Shown here piece by piece: positions 12,956-24,899 of a stretch of 64,000 bases of DNA. The DNA lies in assembly GCA_028095005.1 (NCBI GenBank), contig CM051462.1:233882473-233946472 (forward strand). The letters are read 5' to 3'. The stretch is from Rhynchospora pubera. Taxonomy: Eukaryota > Streptophyta > Magnoliopsida > Poales > Cyperaceae. The stretch's first letter is position 1, and every line of letters starts with the position of its first letter. The notes beneath the pieces were generated by a model. It had not been told where the DNA came from. It was given only the letters and a program-made list of their open reading frames with translations, and did no database searches. The translations under genes were made by a program, and so were the position numbers.

Positions 12956-15900
12956 TCTATAGTATAGTATTTTTTATTATTAATTAAATCCCGTGAGTGT
13001 CGGATCCCGTTTTTTTTTTCGGTTTCGACACGGCACCGCATTAGTCGCGAGATTAATCTGAGTCGTCCAATTTCTTTTCGTAGATCGATTAATCTGAGCC
13101 GTCTAATTTTTTTCGAAGTTCGATCTGATGTCCCATCCCAACTACTCCTCCACGCGGCCCTCCTCTCCTCTTCACCGCCTCTTCTTCTACCAGGGCTCCC
13201 ATCGTTGGATCCATCGCCTCTTCTTCTACCAGGGCTCCTCCACCTTCACCTGCAGCCTCCTTCGCACCTCCACCTTCTCCCAAAGCCCCTTCTCTACCCC
13301 TCCTCATCTGCCATGGCTCTTCTTATGTTGCTTCCTATTAGTTGATTCGCCAACCTCGTCACACCGCAAGCCCCTCCACCCGCCTGTCCTGTCGCTTCTC
13401 CTCCTCCTCTTCTAAGCCTAGCCCACCTTCTCTTGACGATGCACCTCCTCTTCTCCTGACACAATGAAAAGGGAGTTGTTCTACGTAGATTCATAGAAAG
13501 AGATGAAGAGCCTTCAGGGAGATGGAGAAGCTTTTGGGTATTATCTTTTTCTATTTTCTACCGATTCTGATTTGTTTTGTTCTTTTTTATCTTTTGTACC
13601 AATTTTCAAGACAGACAAAATGGATTCATTGTTTTGTTTCAAATTAAATCTAGACCAAATCTAAGCTTGATTCGATTGAATACTGACTCTAAAATCGATT
13701 GATTTGTTTTCATCTTTTTTAATTATTCCCTTCTAATTTCCTCTACTCGCATGTCAGTGCTAAACCCAAGCAAATGGCATGTAGATCAACAGAAGGACTC
13801 GAGTCTCACATTGGCCTCTGAAAATGTGCTAAACCCTAGCCCTTCCTCTCTACTCCAGTAGTCCCTCACGCGAGGTACCTCCTTTTCTCCAATTGGAAGC
13901 CTTAAATTCAGTAATGGTGTTTTACTCTCCAGATATTACCATCACCATTATCACCATTATCAGTAGAACATTCAAATTTGAAAAACATAGTAATGGTGTT
14001 TTATTGTCCATCTTATGGGGACTAATTTTTTAATTTCTTTACTCGGTAGCACTTTTGAGCAATGTCTAGCTTCGAATCCCTCGCTCACATGTCATAATTG
14101 TAAACAAATTGCAATAACAATTATCATTTTGAAGCTCTTTTTTTAAACAAAATAAAATCTCATTTTATAAACTTAATTTCCAATTTCAGGATCAGTCTAC
14201 CCTTGATCAGTCTACTTATTATGGTTTCTCACTTTCTCCTATAATTACAGTGTAGGTCTCATAGTAGACAGTCCAAAATTTATTAAAAGGCTAGCTGATT
14301 CACTTATTCGAAGAGTTAAGGTTAGATATGTAATTTTGCTTTGTGGTGACAAACTAAATGGAAGCGAAAGTGTTGCTATGACGAATATATCTTTTTACAT
14401 GTACAATGAAATAATAGAACTTTTGTGAGAGAGAGGTTATTTTCTGGTAAAGTTTTTGGAAGAGGTACTATTTTTATCTTTTGCATTACTTGATTTCTTT
14501 CTTTTGTTTTTTAATGCTTTTAATAAATCCATATTACTATTCCAACCATTTTTTAAAATTAACAATAAGTTTTTTCTCTTAAATAGGCGAAAAGATAGAA
14601 TTTGAGCCATAAAACCTGATGTGTGGCAACTCTGATGTATACCAGTGGTACAAATGGAATGCCAAGAGGGGTTATGCTGACTCATCAAAACATCTTGCAC
14701 CAGGTTCGGTCATTTTTTTTTATAATAATAATTTATGTTTCCATTTGTTGGAGCTTTCAATTTTACAGCATCACTCAGTGCAATTGGCCAATTGCACATA
14801 AACCAAACTCTTTAAGATCTGGTCAAACAAGATGGCTTATAAGCACTGACTATTTACTAATAATTAAAAAAATATGTGCAAAGGGAATTAAAGTTGGTTT
14901 AGTTGTTTTCATAATTAGGAGAATGTGTAAATTGGCAAATTATACAAATAATAGGGTGCCAACATGTACAAATAATAGGGTACCAGCATGTGTTCAAAAC
15001 AAGCTTTAACAAAAATATATTATAAAAAAAGATTAGAATTTAAAAAAGAGTGGTGCTGGTAAAATATCATGTGGAGCATGTGTCTGTTTTCAATGCAAAT
15101 TGATAGTTGACAAAATAGTAAGAATATTTTGCAAATGAATGTTAGAAATTGTGGAAATGTTTACTAACCAATATTAGATAATGATATAGTAATGGCCTAA
15201 AATTGCATACTTAATTTACAACCAGGTGGCTCATCATAATGAAAATTCAGATGTTGGGTATGACTTTGATAAAGAAGAGATTAATTTACTACAATTTTGT
15301 GATTTTTCTTCCTACTTTTGATTTACGAAGATCCTTAGGACCCGCTTAGGTTCTTGAACAGTTGGCCATCATCTCCATACTCTTCTCCAAGGTACAGAAC
15401 TTGAGTTCCTAATTCCTATTGATATGATTTATGACCTAAATTATAATCCGAAATGTATTTGCAGTCAAAATATGTTTTCTCTCTTATAATTTATAATATA
15501 TCAAAGTTCTCAATTATTTGTCTACCGAGTCTTATTAGTGAAATTTAAGCTAAAAATGGTTTACTTTATAGAATCACACACATGCTCATCAACAGCATAG
15601 AAATTAAATTGGTAGCAAGACAACTAGATGTCATTTGATTTCTTTTCAATGTTTATTTGAAAGAAAAATGGTTTTTCTTATATTTATCCTCAGATTATTG
15701 AGCTATAGTTGGATTTGACAACCTTTTTTCTTACCTTTTTCTATTGTCCAGGAAATAAAATTGAGACAACTTTGGAGGAAATATGAGAAATTATATTTAA
15801 AATTGAGTTGATCATTACTACGAGCTTAGTCATAGAAAAGGTTTCTATCTTGCTTATTACGTCAATCTTCAATGTGCTTACTCTCCCTGGGGTTATCTAA

Positions 15901-16606
15901 CTGGTAATGTGGTCAAATACTGCTGTATGTTATTTTGTATGGTTAGGTGCATAAAGGTGACGGCAATTGCTGTTTATATCAAGGGCACTGAAACTGGTAA
16001 ATGTTTATATGCACTCAAAGTTTACACCTATTTTTCTCTAATTCATTTGTCTCCAATTTCTAATCTTTTAAAAATTTTAGATCTTGACATTTAGGATTTG
16101 GATGTTTTGAACTATAACATAGTAAGAACAATAGGAAAAAAGAATGTAATATTTGATGTTCAATTCTCTTTGTTAAAAACAACTTAGTTAGAGATAATAA
16201 AAAAAAGTTCTATTATGTCCCCGATGTAGGACAAAATGTGGATGTCTATTTAAGGGATATCACGAAGTCTCTACGAAGTTAATTTAAAAATCATATCTGA
16301 TTACACGAAATCGAGTAGACAGAGCATTAATTTAAAATTTCATCTTATTTCAGTTTCAATGGATATAGATAAGAAAGAGGCATTGGTTTATAAATAAAAA
16401 TTGTTGAAGAATAATAAATGCTAACAAAGTAGAAAATTTCAAATGAGAATTGGAAAATGAAAAGCCACGATCAGATATACTTATATAGCGTTTGCAAAAA
16501 AACAAGCAAGGTGCAATTTAATTGATCAACTTTATCTTTTTTATTTCTGGCTTGATAATAGATTTTTAGAAATTAAAAGGCGGCGAAGCCGCCTTCCCCC
16601 ACCTAG
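12956..16606 (+). mobile_element. Non-autonomous Helitron (rolling-circle transposon)
   Basis: The 5' end reads TCTATAGTATAGTATT after an A at 12955. The 3' end has an 8-bp stem with 3-nt loop (AAGGCGGC-GAA-GCCGCCTT, 16577-16595), then CCCCCAC and CTAG at 16603-16606, followed by T at 16607. TC start, hairpin 7 nt before CTRR, and insertion between A and T without target duplication are the diagnostic Helitron features. No Rep/helicase ORF is present, so it depends on an autonomous partner. It carries acyl-activating-enzyme gene fragments (14250-14702) and a CT-rich tract at 13125-13425 with an internal direct repeat (cctcttcttctaccagggct). The 3' end is stronger evidence than the 5' end. Confidence 0.78.
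14250..14702 (+). pseudogene. Captured acyl-activating enzyme (AAE15/16-like) exon fragments
   Basis: Two exon-like pieces on the plus strand match long-chain acyl-ACP/acyl-CoA ligases of the AAE15/16 type. The first, from about 14252 after the acceptor ttacag, reads VGLIVDSPKFIKRLADS ... YVILLCGDKLNGSES ... YNEIIEL and then meets a stop. The second, ending at 14702 before gttcgg, carries the AMP-binding signature LMYTSGTNGMPRGVMLTHQN followed by ILHQ. Between them an intron-like stretch is kept (acceptor near 14587), so the capture was of genomic DNA. A 1-base shift around 14618-14625 (ctgatgtgtggcaact) breaks the frame just before the signature, and the catalytic C-terminal half is absent. 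It cannot make a working enzyme. Confidence 0.75.
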
Positions 16607-17184
16607 TATATATCATTTTCCTTTCCCTCATGTTGTGTCATGTTATTTTGACAAGTCAAACAGTCTGGTTTTGGTTGGTGTATTTCTTGAAATAAACCGG
16701 AGATGTTATCTTTGCTGGGGGATCTTTGTATGCCATAGCTTTGTGGTCATCCATGCTGTGAAATTCTCGGGATTGCTAATGCAAAATTTGTTCTTATTTG
16801 GAATGTTATTGTAAAATGTGAGTCGCAACCAAAAAATCTCACCGTTACAAATTTTCAATGTGCTGGACCACATATGCTCTTCAGCCTGATAATTTTTTGA
16901 TAATATCAACCAAAACTTGACCAAGTTTCAACAGTTTAACTATGTGCCCCATCAATTGTTTGACGCCAGCTTGGCTAAAAATTGTCAAAATTTACGAACG
17001 AGAGCAACTTTTCAACAAGTGATGCTCGATTAAACGTAATATTGGGATCCAGGTAAAAGATAAAAAATATCTATGCTTTTCTATGGTTTTGAATGTAGTA
17101 CGTGTAGAAGATGTTCAATTGTTCATACTCGATCACTGGAGAGCTCTAGTGATACTCAGACTGGACAGCACATTAGTTAAGGGA
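16607..17184. other. Intergenic DNA between Helitron and copia remnant
   Basis: No gene or repeat is recognised. The stretch is AT-rich with no long reading frame on either strand apart from one uncharacterised 72-codon frame on the minus strand that I do not support. Confidence 0.4.
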
Positions 17185-18146
17185 TGTAGTTAGTTAGTTA
17201 GTTAGTGAAACTGTATTCTGCTTCAGTAAAATGTTTATATATACTTGAAACGCTGTCATTTGTAAATTAGAACAGAGATGCTTCAGTAAAGTTTGGATGC
17301 AAGAAGAAGAAGAGGAAGAAGGAAGAAGGGAAGAAAAAAAAATTATAAACAATCCAAACTCTTCACAAAGTTATACACTTCCCAATACTTCTTCTCACTT
17401 CTTCCCTTCTTCCCACACCTATCCAAACGGAGCCATATTTGAGTTTCTTTATATGGTATCGGAGAGTCACAAAGAGCAAATGCTCGATTATGTCTTAAAT
17501 CAAATCCATGGCGCAAAACGCCATTCCTAGACCAACTCTTATCCAACTCTCCCATCAAATTCACACTATTCTTGATAAAGAAAAAAAAAAAAACTTCTTG
17601 ATATGGAAATTACATATTCTTTCAATACTCGAGGGTTACAGCCTCGTCGGCTTCAATGATGGATCGAAAATTCCTCTAGCTAGCTTCCTAGCTGGCGACA
17701 ATCGAGTTCAAATCACCAATCCTGAGTTTAAATCACGGATCCAACAGGATCGGTTGATCCTTGCTTGGATTCTTAGCTCAGTTCCTGCCTCAGTCCTCTC
17801 TCAAGTGGTAAATAACGTGACTTTTGCAGATCTGCGGCCCAAAATTCAATATATCTACTCGATATAATTGATAGTAAAGATCCTTGACGTGAAATTGCAG
17901 CTTCAAACTTCAAAAAAAATGAAGCAATTTGTGTTGGCAATTCCTTCAACACATGTGAACTTTGCATATGGCCGTAGAAACATTGGACCTGACGTATCTG
18001 AGCATGAACAACTGGTAATTTAAACTCTTCAAGTTCAAGGCCTTGGCACTTATTATAATGGTTTTGTCATTGCAGGGTCAATGCAAAAGGTACCTACCTC
18101 CATGGTCAAACTCAGTATCTTATTCTTTGCTCATGAGGTCAGGATT
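17185..18146 (+). mobile_element. Truncated Ty1/copia LTR retrotransposon (LTR end, PBS, gag)
   Basis: A likely LTR tract begins near 17185 (tgtagttagttagttag) and continues to about 17453. At 17456-17466 lies tggtatcggag, the primer-binding site complementary to initiator tRNA-Met, one change from the common tggtatcagag. The gag frame starts at 17508 (MAQNAIPRP) and shows the copia gag pattern: LIWKLHILSILEGYSLVGF, QQDRLILAWILSSVPASVLS and QVVNNVTFADL. After a stop at 17865 the homology continues in another frame (GLGTYYNGFVIAG ... LFFAHEVRI, about 18035-18140). Frameshifts and stops make it dead; integrase and RT are absent because the element is cut off where the satellite array begins. 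A MITE is nested in the LTR at 17291-17428. Confidence 0.75.
17291..17428. mobile_element. Small MITE with GAAGAAGG-rich inverted ends, copy 2
   Basis: Starts gtttggatgcaagaagaa and ends cacctatccaaac, 138 bp, with the same interior (aaacaatccaaactcttcac, acttcccaatacttcttc) as the copy at 3698-3853. It splits the copia LTR tract. Confidence 0.65.
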
Positions 18147-21100
18147 CTAAGCATCAATTGAGCATTTCATGCAATTCTGCATTCATACTGTCTAGAATAT
18201 CATTAATATCTTGTTTATTCGAAAAGATTAGATTATACATGGTAATTACGCATATAAATTGCAACCAATGCAATTCCGAGTATCATTCGAGCATTTCTAT
18301 CGTTTCAGGATTCATTCTAAGTAATCTCATCACAATATCTACATTTAAACTCATTATACTTTCTATAATAAAATTCATGTCTTGTTTACTCAAAAATATT
18401 AGATTATACATGGTTATTTCGCATATAAATTGCAAATAATGCAATTCTAAAAATCATTTGAGCATTTCGATTGTTTCTGGATTCGATCAAAGTCATTTCA
18501 TCACAATAATCTGCTTAAAATCATTATACTGTCTAGAATATGATTCATATCTTGTTTATTAAAAAAAGAATGGATTATACATGGTACGCTTATAAAGTGC
18601 AAATAATGATATTCTGAGTATCATTTGAGTATTTCAATCATTTCTGGATTAATTCTAAGTCATTTCATCACAATAATCTACATTTAAACTCACAATACTG
18701 TCTAGAATATTATTCATATCTTGTTTAGACAAGAAGATTAGATTATACATGTTCATTTCGCATATAAAGTGCAAATAAGTCAATTCAGAGTATCATTTGA
18801 GCATTTCGATCGTTTCTGGATTCATTACAAGTCATTTCATCACAATAATCTACATTTAAACTCATTATACTATCTAGAAAATGATTCATATCTTGTTTAT
18901 TCAAAGAGATTATATTATACATGGTAATTACGCATTTAAAGTGCAAATAATTCAATACTTAGTATCATTTGAGCATTTTGATCGTTTTTGGATTCATTCT
19001 AAGTCTTTTCATCGCAATAATCTATATCTAAACTCATTATACCGTATACAATTTGATTAGTATCGTGTTTGTGAAAAAATATTTGATAATATATGGTAAT
19101 TAAGCATATAAATTGCAAATAATGCAATTCTGAGTATAATTTGAGAATTTCGATCGCTTACGGATTCATTCTAAGTAATTTCATCACAATAATCTATATT
19201 TAAACTCTGTATAATATCTAAAATATGATTCAATTCATGTATACTAAAAATATTAGATTATACATGTTTATTTCGCATATAAAATGCAAATAAGGCAATT
19301 CAAAGTATAATTTGAGCATTTTTATCGTTTCTTGATTCATTCTAAGTCATTTCATCACAATAATCTACATTTATACTAATTATATACTATCTACAATATG
19401 ATTCATATCTTGTTTGTGCAAAAAGATTTGATTATATATGGTAATTACGCATATAAATTACAAACAATGTAATTCCTAATATCATTTGAGCATTTCGATC
19501 GTTTCTGGATTCATTCTAAATAATTTCAACACAATAATCTATATTTAAACTCAGTATAATGTCTAGAATATGATTCAATTCTTGTATATTCAAAAAGATT
19601 AGATTATAAATGTTTATTTCGCATATAAAGTGCAAATAAGGCAATTCAGAGTATAATTTGAGCATTTTGATCGATTCTTGATTCATTCTAAGTCTTTTCA
19701 TCACAACAATCTACATTTAAACTCATTGTACCGTATAAAATATGATTCATATCTTGTTTGCGCAAAAAAATTTTATTATATATGGTAATTACGCACAAAT
19801 AATGTAATTCAGAGTATCATTTGAGCATTTCGATCGTTTCTCGATTCATTCTAAGTCTTTTCATCACATTAATCTATATTTAAACTCATTATATTGTCTA
19901 GAATATGGATTATACATGGTAATTACGCATTTAAAGTGCAAATAATACAATTCTGAGTATCATTTGAGGATGTCGATCGTTTCTGAATTCATTCTAAGCC
20001 TTTTCATTACAATAATCTACATTTAAACTCATTATACTATCAAGAATATGATTCAAATCTTGTTTACACAATAAAATTAGATTATACGAGTTTATTTCTC
20101 ATATAAAGTGCAAATAAGGCAATTCAGAGTATCATTTGAGCATTTTGATCGTTTCATGATTCATTCTAAATCATTATATCACAATAATGTAAATATAAAC
20201 TCATTATACTGTCTAGAATATGATTATTATCTAGTTTATTCAAAAAAATGTATTATACATGGTAATTACCCATTTAAATTGCAAATAATTCAATTCTTAA
20301 TATCATTTGAGCATTTTGATCGTTTATAGATTCATTCTGAGTCATTTCATCACAATAATATATATCTAAACTAATTATAATGTCTAGAATATGATACAAT
20401 TCTTGTATACTCAAATAGATTATATTATACAAGTTTATTTCGCATATAAAGTGTAAATAAGGCAATTCAGAGTATAATTTGAGCATTTTGATCGTTTCTT
20501 GATTTATTCTAAGTCATTTCATCACAATAATGTACATTTAAACTCATTATACCGTATACAATATGATTACTATCTAGTTCGTGCAAAAAAATTGATTATA
20601 TATGGTAATTGTGCATATAAATTCAAATAATACAATTTTGAGTATCCTTTGAGTATTTCGATCGTTTCTGGATTCATTCTAAGTAATTTCATCACGATAA
20701 TCTATATTTAAACTCTATATAATGTCTAGAATATGATTCAATTCTTGAATACTCAAAAAGATTAGATTATACATGTTTATTTCGCATATAAATTGCTAAT
20801 AAGGCAATTCAGAGTTTAATTTGAGCATTTTGATCGTTTCTTGATTCAGTTTAAGTCATTTCATCAAAATAATCTTCATTTAAACTCATTATACTGTATA
20901 CAATATGAATCATATCTTTTTAAAAAGATTTGATTATATATGGTAATTACGCATATAAATTGTAAATAATGCAATTCTGAGTATCATTTGAGCATTTCGA
21001 TTCATTCTAAGTAATTTCATCATAATAATCTACATTTAAACTCATTATACTGTCTAGAATATGATTCTTATCTTGTTTATTCAAAAAATTAGATTATACA

Positions 21101-22433
21101 AGGTTATTTTACGCATTTAAAGTGCAAATAATTCAATTTTTAGTATCATTTGAGCATTTTTATCGTTTCTGGATTCATTTTAAGTGATTTCGTCACAATA
21201 ATCTGTATCTTAACTCATTATCATATTCAGAATATGATACAATTCTTTTATACTAAAAAATATTAGATTATATATGGTAATTATGCATATAAGGTGCAAA
21301 TAATGAAATTCTGATTATCATTTGAGCATTTTGATCGTTTCTTGATTCATTCTGAGCCATTTCATCACAATAATCTACATTTAAACTCATTATACCGTCT
21401 AAAATATGATTCATGTCTTGTTTGTGCAAAAAGCTTTGATTATATATGTTAATTACGCATATAAAGTGCAAATAATGCAATTCTGAGTATCATTTGAGCA
21501 TTTCAATCATTTCTAGATTCATTCTAAGTCTTTTCAACACATTAATCTACATTTAAACTTATTATACAGTCTAGAATATGTTTTCTTGTTTATTCAAAAA
21601 GACTGAATTATACATGGTAATTACACATTTGAAGTGCAAGTAATGCAATTCTGAGTATCATTTGAGCATTTCGATCGTTTCTACATTAATTCTAAGTAAT
21701 TTCATCACAATAATCTACATTGAAACTCATAATACTGTCTAGAATTTGATTCATATCTTATTTAAACAAAAAAAAATAGAATATACATGTTTATTTCGCA
21801 TATAAAGTGCAAATGAGGCAATTCCGAGTATCATTTGAGCATTTCGATTATTTTTGGATTCATTCTAAGTCATTTCATCATAATAATCTACATTTAAACT
21901 CATTATACCATCTAAAATATGATTCTCATTTATTCAAAAAGATTGGATTATAGATGGTTATATTGCAAATAAAGTGAAAATAATTCTGAGTATCATTTGA
22001 ACATTTCGATTGTTACTTGATTAATTCTAAGTTATTTCAGTACAATAATATACATTTAAACTCATTATACTGTCTATAATATGATTCCTATCTTGTTTAT
22101 TTAAAAAGATTGGATTATACATAGTAATTACGCTTATAAAGTGCAAATAATGATATTCTGAGTATCATTTGAGTATTTTGATCGTTTCCGTATTCATTCT
22201 AAGTTATTTCATCACAATAATCTACATTTAAACTCATTATACTGTCTAGAATATGATTCATATCTTGTTTACCCAAAAATATTATATTATTAATGTTTAT
22301 TTCACATATAAATTGCAAATAAGGCAATTCAGAGTATCATTTGAGCATTTCGATCGTTTCTTGATTGATTCTAAGTCATGTAATCACAATAATTAACATT
22401 TAAACTCATTATAGTATCTAGAATATGATTCTT

Positions 22434-22767
22434 ATCTAGTTTATTAAAAAAGAATGGATTATACATGGCAATTATCCATTTAAATTGCAAATAATGTAAT
22501 TTTCAGTATCATTTGAGGATTTCGATAGTTTCTGGATTAATTCTAAGTCATTTCATCACAATAATCTACTTTTAAACTCACTATACTTTCTATAATAAGA
22601 TTCTTATCTCGTTTATTCAAAAAGATTGGATTATACATGGGAATTTACTCACTTAAAGAGCAAATAATTCAATTCTTAGTATCATTTGAGCTTTTTTATC
22701 GTTACATTATTTGCAATTTAAATGGATAATTGCCATGTATAATCCATTCTTTTCTAATAAACTAGAT
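22434..22767. repeat. 66-bp inverted copy inside the satellite
   Basis: 22702-22767 is the reverse complement of 22434-22499 with a single mismatch in 66 bases, about 200 bp apart. All surrounding monomers are in the forward orientation, so this is a local strand-switch event copied from the monomer one unit upstream. Confidence 0.9.
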
Positions 22768-24899
22768 TATTGTGATGGATAAGCTTTTTGAGCATTTTGA
22801 TCGTTTTTGGATTCATTCTAAGTCATTTCATCACGATAATCTATATGTAAACTCATTATAATGTCTAGAATCTGATACAATTCTTGAACATTCAAAAAGA
22901 TTTGATTATACATGTTTATTTCGCATAAAAATTGCAAATAAGGCAATTCAGAGTATAATTTGAGCATTTTGATCATTTCTTGATTTATTCTAAATCATTT
23001 CGTCACAATAATCAACATTTAAGCTTATTATACCGTATACAATATGATTCATATCTTGTTTGTGCAAAAGAAATTGACTATATATAGTAATTACGCATAT
23101 AAAGTGCAATTTTGAGTATCATTTGAGCATTTTGATCGTTTCTGGATTCATTCTGTCTTTTCATCGTAATAGTCTACATTTAAACTCATTATACTATCTA
23201 GAATATGATTCAATTCTTGTATACTCAAAGTTTATTTCGCATGTAAAGTGCAAATAAGGCAATTGAGAGTTTAATTTGAGTATTTTGAACGTTTCTTAAT
23301 TCATTCTAAGTCATTTCATCACAATAATCTACATTGAAACTCATTATACTGTCTATAATATGATTCAAATCTTTTTACTAAAAAATATTAGCCTATACAT
23401 GTTTATTTCGCATATAAAGTTCAAATAAGGCAATTAAAAGTATCATTTGAGCATTTCGATCATTTCTAGATTCATTTTAAGTCTTTTCATCACAATAATC
23501 TACATTTAAACTTATCATGCTGTCTAGAATATGATTCTTATCTAGTTTATTCAAAGAAATGCATTATACATGGTAATTACCAATTTAAATTGCAAATAAT
23601 GTAATTCTTAGTATCATTTGAGCATTTTGATCGTTTTTGGATTCATTCTAAGTCACTTCATCACGATAATCTATATGTAAACTCATTATAACGTCTAGAA
23701 TATGATACAATTCTTGTATACTCAAATAGAATAAATTGTACATATTTATTTCACATATAAAATGCAAATAACGTAATTCAGAGTATAATTTGAGCATTTT
23801 GATTGTTTCTTGATTCATTTTAAGTCATTTCATCACAATAATCTACATTTAAACTCATTATACCGTATTCAATATGATTCATAACTGATTCATGCAAAAA
23901 AATTGCAAATAAACATGTACAATTGTTTCTGTTTTTCATTTGAGCATTTCAATTGTTTCTGGATTCATTCAAAGTAATTTTATCACACTAATCTATATTT
24001 AAACTCTATATAAAGTCTACTATATGATTCAATTCTTGTATACTAAAAAAAAATAGATTATACATGTTTATTTCGCATATAAAGTGCAAATAAGGCGATT
24101 CATAGTATAATTTGAGCATTTTGATCGTTTCTTGATTCATTCTAAGTTATTTCATCACAATATTCTACATTTAAACTCATTATACTGTATAACTTATGAT
24201 TCATATCTTGTTTGTCAAGAAAAATATTTCATTATATATGGTAGTTATGCATATAAAGTGTAAATAATGAAATTCTGAGTATAATTTGAGCATTTCGATT
24301 GTTTCTAGATTCATTCTAAGTCTTTTAATCACATTAATCTACATATGAACTCATTATACTGTCTAGAATATGATTCTTATCTCGTTTATTCAAAAAGATT
24401 GGATAATACATGGTAATTACGCATTTAAAGTGCAAATAATGCAATTCTGAGTATCATTTGAGGATTTTGATCATTTATATCCATTCTAAGTCATTTCATT
24501 ACGATAATACACATTTAAATTCATTATACTTTCTATAATATGATTCTAATCTCGTTTATTCAAAAAGAGTGGATTATACATGGTAATTACGCTTATAAAG
24601 TGCACATAATGATATTATGAGAATCATTTGAGTATTTCGATCGTTTCTGGATTCATTCTAAGTCGTTTCATCAATAATATAATTTTAAACTCATAATACT
24701 GTCCAGGGTATGATTAATATCTTGTTTACACAAAAACATTAGATTATACATGTTTATTTCACATATAAAGTGCAGATAAGTCAAGTCAGAGTATCATTTG
24801 AGTATTTCGATTGTTTCAGGATTCATTCTAAGTTATTTCATCACTATAATCTACATTTAAACTCATAATACTATCTAGAATATGATTCATATCTTATTT

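Noticed and set aside
13128..13415. 95-codon Ser/Leu/Phe-rich frame inside the Helitron
   Set aside because: It comes from a CT-rich, internally repeated tract with no recognised domain and no splice context; more likely captured leader or noise.
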